DNA from: an uncultured Lachnospiraceae bacterium
Lineage (GTDB): Bacteria > Bacillota > Clostridia > Lachnospirales > Lachnospiraceae
Assembly (NCBI GenBank): GCA_900553305.1
Contig: USDI01000132.1
Coordinates: 1-6,423 of the forward strand
Direction: 5' to 3'
Length of the DNA: 6,423 nucleotides
Each line of letters begins with the position of its first letter. Position 1 is the stretch's first letter. A model generated the notes under the pieces. The model saw only the letters and a program-made list of their open reading frames with translations. It was not told the DNA's origin and searched no databases. Shown one piece after another: positions 1 through 5,928 of this stretch. A program made the translations under genes and the position numbers.

Positions 1-2392
1 ATACAACTGCGCAGACAAAGGATGCCGCACCGAAAATTACAAACAGAATTCCCACACCGATTCCATGATCGTATGCTACCTGCAAATAGATATTATGTGC
101 ATGTACAGCGATCTCTCCATCCGGGAGAGTTGCTCCCATTTCATCATGCCCCGTCATATTAAGCTGCTCAAAATAAGATCTAAAAATCGCCGTCCGGCCA
201 TTGGAATAATCACCCTCATCCTGCATGTCTTCCGGCAGATCCCCTGAATTTTCCGCATATACAGGCTCCACATAAGACGGAATAAAGTCAATTGACGCTA
301 CCAGCTTTGCAATTTCATTTCCGTTTTCATCATGGGTTGCTTTATATTCCGCAATTTCTCCATAGAAGTCAAAGGTTCCTTCAGGTATTCCAAAAATCTT
401 GTTGGCAAATACATCCACGAATCTTCCGATCCGCATATATCGTATGGAGGTCAGATTATGCCCCCGCATTATCTGATCCGGCCATTCCTCAATTTCAAAC
501 GGCACCGGTTCGCCGACGATTCCGGGAATGTTTCTCTGCAAGGTGAATATCACAGGAAACAGTACGAGTACCGCAAGCACCATAAGTCCCAGATTGGTAA
601 GGAGATTGCGGACACGAAGCATTCCTTTTCCTCTTACAATCATAATCCATGCAGCCAAACCGGTAAGTGCCACTGCAAACAGGCCGGTACGTGCCATGGT
701 AAATAACATATAAGAAGACACAATGCCGAACAGAATCAGCTCTTTATAGATTTCCCGTAACTTCGTCGTATGATACAGCTTCATCAAAAGCAGTACGATT
801 ACCGCACATTCTACCGTCGTAAGATAAGTTGCGGTTGTCGTTACCGTATGGAAAACGAACGGATAACGGGCATACCGGTACGTGAGATAAGGGCGGTGCA
901 GCAGCGCATATCCCATGGAAATCAGGAAATGAAGCACAATTCCCCACAAAACATTGGTAAGGAAATGGCTGCGGTGCTCCCACATTCCGTAGCTTAAGTA
1001 TAATAAAGTGAAGCTGACTGCCAGTACAACCGTCCACCATCTGGTATTCCGAAAAATCACAATACTTGCAAAAAATAACAGTGTAAGTGCTCCATACCAG
1101 TAATTGGGCTTAGCCAGCTTCTTTTTGCATAAGCAGATCAGGGTACGCAGAAGAATAAAGCCGAACAGAACGGCAATGAACACCGTGTTCCGCAGTACCT
1201 CCACATTCATTCCCATCTCTGATTCTACTTTAAATTCCCGTACTGCCAGAGCACTAAGTCCGTTACGGTAATAAATTACTCCGGCAATGCCTGCTATAAT
1301 CACATAAAGCAGGGTATACCGGTTCAGAATTTCCTTTAAGGAAAACATGGTCAGAATCACCAGTGCAAAGAACAGCATTTCCCTGCGCTGTGCCACCTGA
1401 TGATGAATTTCATAAAGTCCGTTCATATAGTCGCAGCATGCGGCAATCGCACCTGCAATAAACAATATCTGTAATCCATCTGCCAGATGCTCTCTTATAA
1501 AGTCCCCTGTAATCATTGTTCCCTGTCCGTCCCGGTTATGATTAATGGCATAGAATAAAATCACGGCAAGGAACAGAAGGCTTATGGTATAGAAAATATT
1601 ATCCAATGCATAATCGCTCAGCTTCCCCGTAAAAACCATCCCGAAACCGGCAAGTAAAAAAAGTGCGGCAAGCGGATTGGCTGTGAACCGGAACGCCCGT
1701 TCCACAGTAATAAGCGAATCCTTTTTGTGATCCTTATAAATCCTGCGGATTACAGCTAAGAGTAATAGCACAGCAAGAATGATTCCTCCCGCAAATGCCA
1801 GAGTACGCTTATATCCAATGGGTATACTGTAATGATACTCTGCTGCCAGTCCGGCTCCATAGATCTGTTCTCCATCGTAATAGAGAATTCCGGCACCAGG
1901 CATCGTATCCGGTGTAATAAATTCATAGGCGAAGGTAACATCTGCCGCCGGAACATCCTGAATCTCTGTTTTAATATCCATTCCATCCGGTCTTGTCCCC
2001 TGCAGGTTCAGGAAATAGGTTTTGCCTTCCTCCATGATCAAATCCATGGGAACATCCACATAAGAAACGTCATCCTCTTTAGAGACAACTATTTGTTCCT
2101 TGGCTGCTACCTGTTGCTTTTCATTCAGAATCGTCACATAAAAGCAGCCATCTGACTGTACACTTGTCGGATAAAGGCGCAAGAAAGCAAGGTGATCTCC
2201 CTGTGACAAAAAGGTCTGCATCACCGAATGTTCTTCATTTACCACCTCTGTACAGGTTCCGGTTGACGGAGCAACCGAAAGTGTCATGTCCTTCTTCCAC
2301 AGACGCATCGGCCAGAGTGTTGAAAGAGCGATTACTGCTGCAAGCAGGATGATAAATTGTATCGCTGTACTTTTATAAATAACCTTTTTCAT
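1..2392 (-). CDS. O-antigen ligase/polymerase-like (Wzy_C) membrane protein, C-terminus cut by window edge
   Basis: The reading frame is open from the ATG at 2392 to the left edge, giving 797 residues with no stop or frameshift. Residues 9-27 form a first membrane segment. Residues about 30-195 are soluble and predicted extracytoplasmic. About 14 membrane segments follow (roughly 197-216, 238-282, 306-375, 402-497, 522-618 and 778-797). A second large soluble loop spans about 619-776. The signatures fit the O-antigen ligase/polymerase (PF04932-type) family: MARTG at 566-570 at the edge of a membrane segment, NGRTAIF at 731-737, and HAHNIYL at 764-770 just before the final visible helix. Such enzymes transfer or polymerise undecaprenyl-linked glycans on the outer face of the membrane. 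The usual family length is about 400-500 residues, so this one is large because of its extra N-terminal part. The start is supported by AAGGA 7 nt upstream. It follows the previous gene by 45 nt. Perhaps one or two more helices lie off the edge. Whether it is a polymerase or a ligase, and its substrate, cannot be told from sequence; in a monoderm a polymerase is more likely. Confidence 0.8.
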   Translation of the reverse strand, partial: MKKVIYKSTAIQFIILLAAVIALSTLWPMRLWKKDMTLSVAPSTGTCTEVVNEEHSVMQTFLSQGDHLAFLRLYPTSVQSDGCFYVTILNEKQQVAAKEQIVVSKEDDVSYVDVPMDLIMEEGKTYFLNLQGTRPDGMDIKTEIQDVPAADVTFAYEFITPDTMPGAGILYYDGEQIYGAGLAAEYHYSIPIGYKRTLAFAGGIILAVLLLLAVIRRIYKDHKKDSLITVERAFRFTANPLAALFLLAGFGMVFTGKLSDYALDNIFYTISLLFLAVILFYAINHNRDGQGTMITGDFIREHLADGLQILFIAGAIAACCDYMNGLYEIHHQVAQRREMLFFALVILTMFSLKEILNRYTLLYVIIAGIAGVIYYRNGLSALAVREFKVESEMGMNVEVLRNTVFIAVLFGFILLRTLICLCKKKLAKPNYWYGALTLLFFASIVIFRNTRWWTVVLAVSFTLLYLSYGMWEHRSHFLTNVLWGIVLHFLISMGYALLHRPYLTYRYARYPFVFHTVTTTATYLTTVECAVIVLLLMKLYHTTKLREIYKELILFGIVSSYMLFTMARTGLFAVALTGLAAWIMIVRGKGMLRVRNLLTNLGLMVLAVLVLFPVIFTLQRNIPGIVGEPVPFEIEEWPDQIMRGHNLTSIRYMRIGRFVDVFANKIFGIPEGTFDFYGEIAEYKATHDENGNEIAKLVASIDFIPSYVEPVYAENSGDLPEDMQDEGDYSNGRTAIFRSYFEQLNMTGHDEMGATLPDGEIAVHAHNIYLQVAYDHGIGVGILFVIFGAASFVCAVV

Positions 2393-2399
2393 ACTTCTT

Positions 2400-2404
2400 T
2401 CCTT
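2400..2404 (-). promoter_or_regulatory. Ribosome binding site of the Wzy_C-like gene
   Basis: On the minus strand AAGGA lies 7 nt before the ATG at 2392. It is followed by more purines (AAG), so the match to the anti-Shine-Dalgarno sequence is good. It supports this start codon and independent ribosome entry after the 45-nt gap. Confidence 0.7.
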
Positions 2405-2413
2405 AATTATGAC

Positions 2414-2432
2414 AGGCTCACAAAAGGAGCCT
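2414..2432. other. Small inverted repeat between two genes
   Basis: AGGCTC at 2414-2419 and GAGCCT at 2427-2432 are perfect reverse complements around a 7-nt loop. On the minus strand, in which the operon is read, the hairpin begins 5 nt after the stop of the upstream gene. It is followed by GTCATAATTAAGG, not by a T-run, so it is not a typical intrinsic terminator for the operon. On the plus strand TTATTT follows, but no plus-strand gene ends here. It may act as an mRNA 3'-end protecting or processing hairpin, or may have no function. Confidence 0.4.
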
Positions 2433-2437
2433 TTATT

Positions 2438-4222
2438 TCATCGTTGACTATTAAGTATAACATAGATTCGTACTGCAAGCAACGGCACCAGCACCCACCA
2501 GAACACCACATACCGGACCAGATAGGTTGGTCCAAGCAAAAATGTCATAAAAATCAATATCGGAAGCAGGAATGGCAGAACCTCTTCCATATATCTTGCC
2601 TGTTCCTTCTGATTCAGCAGAAATCCCAGTCCGAACATCATGCACCAGAACAGGAACCCCGGTGAAAACAGCATGGAAATAAACGGAACTTTCTGTTGGA
2701 ATACCGTGAGAGACATTCTGCGGTAAAGCTCATTAAGCGCCGGCAGAAAGCTCGTCCTTACTCCCGGCTCTTCCACCTCATAACCAAAATAAGAGCTGTC
2801 CTCATACGTATAAGTAAACACCGTGTTTCCACGATATACGTCAATGACGGTATCCGGATACCAGAATCCATACGAAGTCATCAGCCACGCATTCACATAA
2901 GAAAACGGATGATGGAGCAGCGTCTTTCCCCACAGCTTCCAGAAATCTCCGGAATTTTCTTCATAAGCTGTATTGGAAAAAGAAATTTTCACCCCATCGG
3001 ATACCTTCGGTGTATAATGCTGCAGGGCATCCTCCGGCAGATACCGGAACAGCACTTCCCGTTCTTCCTCTGAAAAAGCATCCGGCTCATACGCATAGGT
3101 CCGCGCAAGCTGCATAATGGGAACTGTCAGCATTTCCTGATGCTCCCCGTCACTTGCCTTTGTTGCAAGAGCAAGTCCTTTATTTAAAATGAGGTACAGG
3201 CAGATCAGCAACACTCCGTAAAGAAGTGTTCTTCCTGCTTTCCTCCCTGTCGCTTTCTTTTTAACAAAAACAGCCAGGAACGGGAGGAACACCAGAAAAG
3301 CGTAGCATCCGTTATGGCGAAACAGCATCATCAATATGGCAGATACCGTAAATAAAAGAAGTTTTTTCTTATTTGTGAAAAATGCCTCTATATCTCCACA
3401 CAAATCCAGCAAAAGCAATACCTGTATGAGCAGCATTCCCATGAACAGTCCGTCCTTTGCAGAGCACAGGCTGAACATGACAAGCGGCGGACAGATACCC
3501 AGATAAAGGGTCAGGATCCACTGTCCCCGTTTACGCAGTCCGTGTTCTTTCAGCTTGCAGATGAAATATCCGAAAATCAGTGCCAGAACTGCCATCTGGA
3601 ACAGGGTATATGCTGCAATTCCCAGATTGACCGATCCTGTCAGTTTATAAACAAGCTGGACAATTCCTCCCATCATCAATACATGGAACAGGGGATGATG
3701 TGTGGTAAAATTCCGCGTTACCACTTCCAGATATTCCTCCTGCGCATCATAGACGAAAAATCCGGGATAGACTGCCAGAAATACCACGAAATAAAGAAGA
3801 AAGATCACGCCACCCGTCCGCAACAGAAAAGAGCTCCATTCTTTTGATTTACTCACTTCTGCTTCCGATATTTCATAAGCCTCCCGGGAACCTTTTAAAT
3901 GTCGCCCAGCCACTTGGGATTGCGGTCTCTTCTTCGCCATCGCATTCCACAGTCCGCTCACCATCAGAGTCATCACTACCGCAAAAGCAAGAATGGAAAG
4001 CCACATCCATGGATTCATGAAAGGAACACTGCCCTTCTGATCGAGCTGTGCGCCAAATACCATGCAAATTGAAAAAGCAAGCCCGAACAGCACGGAAATA
4101 ACGGTCGGCTTTCCGGGACGAATCTTCCGGATCACCATAAATGCAAGCAGTACAATCAGCACCGGTAAAATGCTGTTACTGAAATCCAGATAATTTTCCA
4201 TTGGAAAAATCCATGTTCCCAT
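2438..4222 (-). CDS. Multi-pass membrane protein, GT-C glycosyltransferase-like (DUF6020-like)
   Basis: 594 residues, complete, with about 13 membrane segments (near 18-32, 41-58, 72-92, 133-153, 182-222, 234-273, 287-321, 332-350, 514-535, 546-590). After the fourth helix comes a loop with YPGFFVYDAQEEY (152-164) and TTHHPLFH (173-180). An acidic residue plus a HP motif in an early outer loop is typical of lipid-phosphate-sugar-dependent GT-C enzymes. Other likely conserved sites are SAKDG (254-258), FRHNG (301-305), PIMQLAR (368-374) and YTPKVSDGVK (403-412) in a large soluble segment of about 350-510. From memory this motif set matches the DUF6020 group of clostridial membrane proteins; I could not check it. 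The start ATG at 4222 shares one base with the upstream stop (TAATG) and has AGGAG 7 nt before it. The likely role is transfer of a sugar from undecaprenyl phosphate to a surface glycan, with the GtrB-like neighbour supplying the donor. The activity is inferred; a flippase or other transporter role is not excluded. Confidence 0.75.
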   Translation of the reverse strand: MGTWIFPMENYLDFSNSILPVLIVLLAFMVIRKIRPGKPTVISVLFGLAFSICMVFGAQLDQKGSVPFMNPWMWLSILAFAVVMTLMVSGLWNAMAKKRPQSQVAGRHLKGSREAYEISEAEVSKSKEWSSFLLRTGGVIFLLYFVVFLAVYPGFFVYDAQEEYLEVVTRNFTTHHPLFHVLMMGGIVQLVYKLTGSVNLGIAAYTLFQMAVLALIFGYFICKLKEHGLRKRGQWILTLYLGICPPLVMFSLCSAKDGLFMGMLLIQVLLLLDLCGDIEAFFTNKKKLLLFTVSAILMMLFRHNGCYAFLVFLPFLAVFVKKKATGRKAGRTLLYGVLLICLYLILNKGLALATKASDGEHQEMLTVPIMQLARTYAYEPDAFSEEEREVLFRYLPEDALQHYTPKVSDGVKISFSNTAYEENSGDFWKLWGKTLLHHPFSYVNAWLMTSYGFWYPDTVIDVYRGNTVFTYTYEDSSYFGYEVEEPGVRTSFLPALNELYRRMSLTVFQQKVPFISMLFSPGFLFWCMMFGLGFLLNQKEQARYMEEVLPFLLPILIFMTFLLGPTYLVRYVVFWWVLVPLLAVRIYVILNSQR

Positions 4223-5253
4223 TATGATTCTCCTGCTTGAATTTCCTCAGTATTTTCTTCCTGAATATTCTCAACGCTTCGTGCCTCATACTCCTTTGCA
4301 GCTTCCTCTTCGAAGGTCGTCTGGCGGATCACATACTGGGGAGAATTATTCATTGACACATACATTCTTCCGATATATTCTCCCACAAGTCCCAGCATCA
4401 GCATGAGCATTCCTCCCATGAAAACCAGAACAGACATCAGTGCACTGAATCCGGTAACCAGTCCGGGGGGGTTAAAGAATAACTTTTTAATAATGGTATA
4501 AATCCCATACAGAAATCCTATAATGGCACAAACCGTACCGGTTGCAGTGGCAATCCGCAGTGGTTTCACACTGAATGCCGTAAACCCGTTAAACCAAAGA
4601 TTTAAAAGCTTGCCCAATGTATACCCGGAAACTCCTGCCTCCCGGTCACGGTGATTCACATCCACATTCGTAATATTCTTCGTAGTACGGAGCACCAGTC
4701 CGATCACATAAGGAAATGCATAGGTATAGCGGCACATTTCATCTACCACAAAACGTCTGGCTGCAAAATAACTGGATACATAGAGCTCCTTTGGCTTTCC
4801 GAGCATTACTCTTGTCATCAGCTCATTTACATGACTTCCCCAGTTACGGAAACCGGAATGATGCTTATGTGCATATTTCGCATAAACTACGTCGGATCCC
4901 TGTTCAATTCCATCAAGCAGCTTTCCAACTTCATTCGCCGGAGTCTGTCCATCATCATCCAGACACACAACAATGTCTCCCGTCACATAATGAAAGCCTG
5001 CCATCAATGCACTGTGCTGTCCGAAATTCTTTGCAAGATTGATTCCCTTGCGTTGTACCTTCGGGCCGCCTGGGGACTCCGCACACAGCTTTTCGATGGT
5101 TGCAAAAGTATCATCCGGTGAGCAGTCATTCACCATGATAATCTCATAGCAATAGTCCTTCATGGCAGACATCGTATCATCAATTTCTTTTACCACATGC
5201 GGCAGTGTCTGTGCCGAGCGGTAACAGGGAATTACAAAACTGACCTTCTTCAT
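4222..5253 (-). CDS. Family 2 glycosyltransferase, GtrB/DPM1/ArnC-like (polyprenyl-phosphate sugar transferase)
   Basis: 343 residues from the ATG at 5253. An N-terminal GT-A domain starts with SFVIPCYRS and carries VNDCSPDDT (41-49, nucleotide binding) and the LDDDGQ motif (98-103), the metal-binding aspartates. HRDREAG (201-207) and SGYT (209-212) follow, matching the basic acceptor/catalytic region of DPM1-like enzymes. Two membrane segments (about 231-255 and 268-291) are followed by GEYIGRMY (291-298), a hallmark of the GtrB/ArnC type, and then a very acidic tail of about 29 residues. These enzymes transfer a sugar from a UDP- or GDP-sugar to undecaprenyl phosphate on the cytoplasmic face; the sugar cannot be read from sequence. 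An in-frame ATG at 5277 would add eight residues (MKDLEKIE) but has no Shine-Dalgarno, whereas the ATG at 5253 has GGAG 9 nt upstream and opens with the family-typical MKKVSFVIPCY. It is coupled to the downstream GT-C-like gene by a TAATG overlap. No GtrA-like flippase is visible. Confidence 0.92.
   Translation of the reverse strand: MKKVSFVIPCYRSAQTLPHVVKEIDDTMSAMKDYCYEIIMVNDCSPDDTFATIEKLCAESPGGPKVQRKGINLAKNFGQHSALMAGFHYVTGDIVVCLDDDGQTPANEVGKLLDGIEQGSDVVYAKYAHKHHSGFRNWGSHVNELMTRVMLGKPKELYVSSYFAARRFVVDEMCRYTYAFPYVIGLVLRTTKNITNVDVNHRDREAGVSGYTLGKLLNLWFNGFTAFSVKPLRIATATGTVCAIIGFLYGIYTIIKKLFFNPPGLVTGFSALMSVLVFMGGMLMLMLGLVGEYIGRMYVSMNNSPQYVIRQTTFEEEAAKEYEARSVENIQEENTEEIQAGES
4230..4234 (-). promoter_or_regulatory. 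Ribosome binding site inside the end of the GT2 gene, with TAATG overlap
   Basis: On the minus strand AGGAG lies 7 nt before the ATG at 4222, within the last codons of the glycosyltransferase gene. The stop TAA (4224-4222) and the start ATG (4222-4220) share one base. This arrangement usually means translational coupling, which suggests the two proteins are made together and may act together. Confidence 0.7.
4465..4471. repeat. Seven-base G/C homopolymer inside the glycosyltransferase gene
   Basis: Seven G on the plus strand, read as CCCCCCC on the coding strand, encode the NPPG stretch between the two membrane segments of the GtrB-like protein. The gene is in frame here. A slip of one base would remove the second membrane segment and the conserved GEYIGR end. 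The tract is short, and the PG residues may simply be conserved. Confidence 0.6.
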
Positions 5254-5262
5254 TTCTATCTT

Positions 5263-5266
5263 CTCC
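5263..5266 (-). promoter_or_regulatory. Ribosome binding site deciding the start of the GT2 gene
   Basis: GGAG on the minus strand, 9 nt before the ATG at 5253. The alternative ATG at 5277 is preceded by CATATTCGTA, which has no Shine-Dalgarno match. This favours the shorter 343-residue protein. Confidence 0.65.
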
Positions 5267-5298
5267 AAATCTTTCATTACGAATATGGTTCTGAATAG

Positions 5299-5850
5299 TT
5301 ACAAAAACTTCTGCATAACAGAACTGTCATCACAGATACAAGCCATCAGAATCACATCACAGAACCTTCCGTTTAAGAAAACATCATCCTTTAAATAAGC
5401 TTCCTGTCGGAACCCTGCCTTTTCATAGCTTTTCTGTGCCCGCACATTTTCGGCCAGCACACGAAGCATCACTTTATGCAGATGCAGGGTTTCAAAGGCA
5501 TATTGCAGCATGAGCTGTGCCGCTTCTGTTCCATAGCCCTGCGAAAGAGCTGCTTCTTCTCCAATGAAAATCCCATATTCTGCTTTATGATGTACCTCAT
5601 CAATATCACGCAGATAGACGCTTCCAACTGCATTTTCCAACTTACCGTCTTCATACGGACAGATCATAAACTGCACAACTTTCCCGGTATTTACCATCGT
5701 TTCAATCCAATGATGATGGGATTCTACCGTAAAAGGCTTCTGATAAATGAAGTTTTTCCTCACGAAATCGGTATTACGCCACCGGATAATATCTGCCGTA
5801 TCCCTTTCCTCCATTGGACGGAGCGCAATCCGTTCTCCATAAATCACCAT
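5299..5850 (-). CDS. GNAT N-acetyltransferase, RimJ/RimL (Acetyltransf_3) type
   Basis: 183 residues from the ATG at 5850. The protein opens with MVIYGERIALRPMEERDT, the usual start of this family, and has the IIRWRN motif (21-26). The acetyl-CoA pyrophosphate loop is SQGYGTEAA (103-110), a Q-x-x-G-x-G/A type signature. It is followed by the ENVRAQKSYEKAGF stretch (134-147), with the conserved Asn and the Tyr that often acts as general acid. The length is normal for the family. An ATG at 5883 would add 11 residues (MQAESERENRT), but it lacks a ribosome site, whereas AAGGG lies 11 nt before 5850. Family members acetylate protein N-termini, small amines or nucleotide-linked amino-sugars (for example PseH). 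Its place between glycan membrane proteins suggests a sugar substrate, but that is inference from context. It follows the upstream gene by 78 nt and precedes the GT2 gene by 45 nt. Confidence 0.88.
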   Translation of the reverse strand: MVIYGERIALRPMEERDTADIIRWRNTDFVRKNFIYQKPFTVESHHHWIETMVNTGKVVQFMICPYEDGKLENAVGSVYLRDIDEVHHKAEYGIFIGEEAALSQGYGTEAAQLMLQYAFETLHLHKVMLRVLAENVRAQKSYEKAGFRQEAYLKDDVFLNGRFCDVILMACICDDSSVMQKFL

Positions 5851-5861
5851 TGTCCGATTTT

Positions 5862-5866
5862 CCCTT
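5862..5866 (-). promoter_or_regulatory. Probable ribosome binding site of the acetyltransferase gene
   Basis: AAGGG on the minus strand, 11 nt before the ATG at 5850. The spacing is a little long, but the upstream ATG at 5883 has no purine-rich site, so this decides the start in favour of 5850. Confidence 0.5.
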
Positions 5867-5928
5867 TCTGATTCTGCTTGCATTTATTCATAAACAACCG
5901 AATCTTGATACGATTGCACCGGATTCTG

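Noticed and set aside
332..706. Plus-strand open frame of 124 codons
   Set aside because: It lies entirely opposite the continuous Wzy_C-like frame and encodes a His/Arg/Ser-rich protein without recognisable motifs.
4651..5121. Plus-strand open frame of 156 codons
   Set aside because: It is antisense to the GT2 gene, whose catalytic motifs are clear; the plus-strand product is rich in His, Ile and Ser and resembles no family I know.
5309..5323. Hairpin TTCTG-TTATG-CAGAA followed by GTTTTTG on the minus strand at the end of the acetyltransferase gene
   Set aside because: The stem is five base pairs, AT-rich and inside the coding region, so it is too weak to call a terminator.
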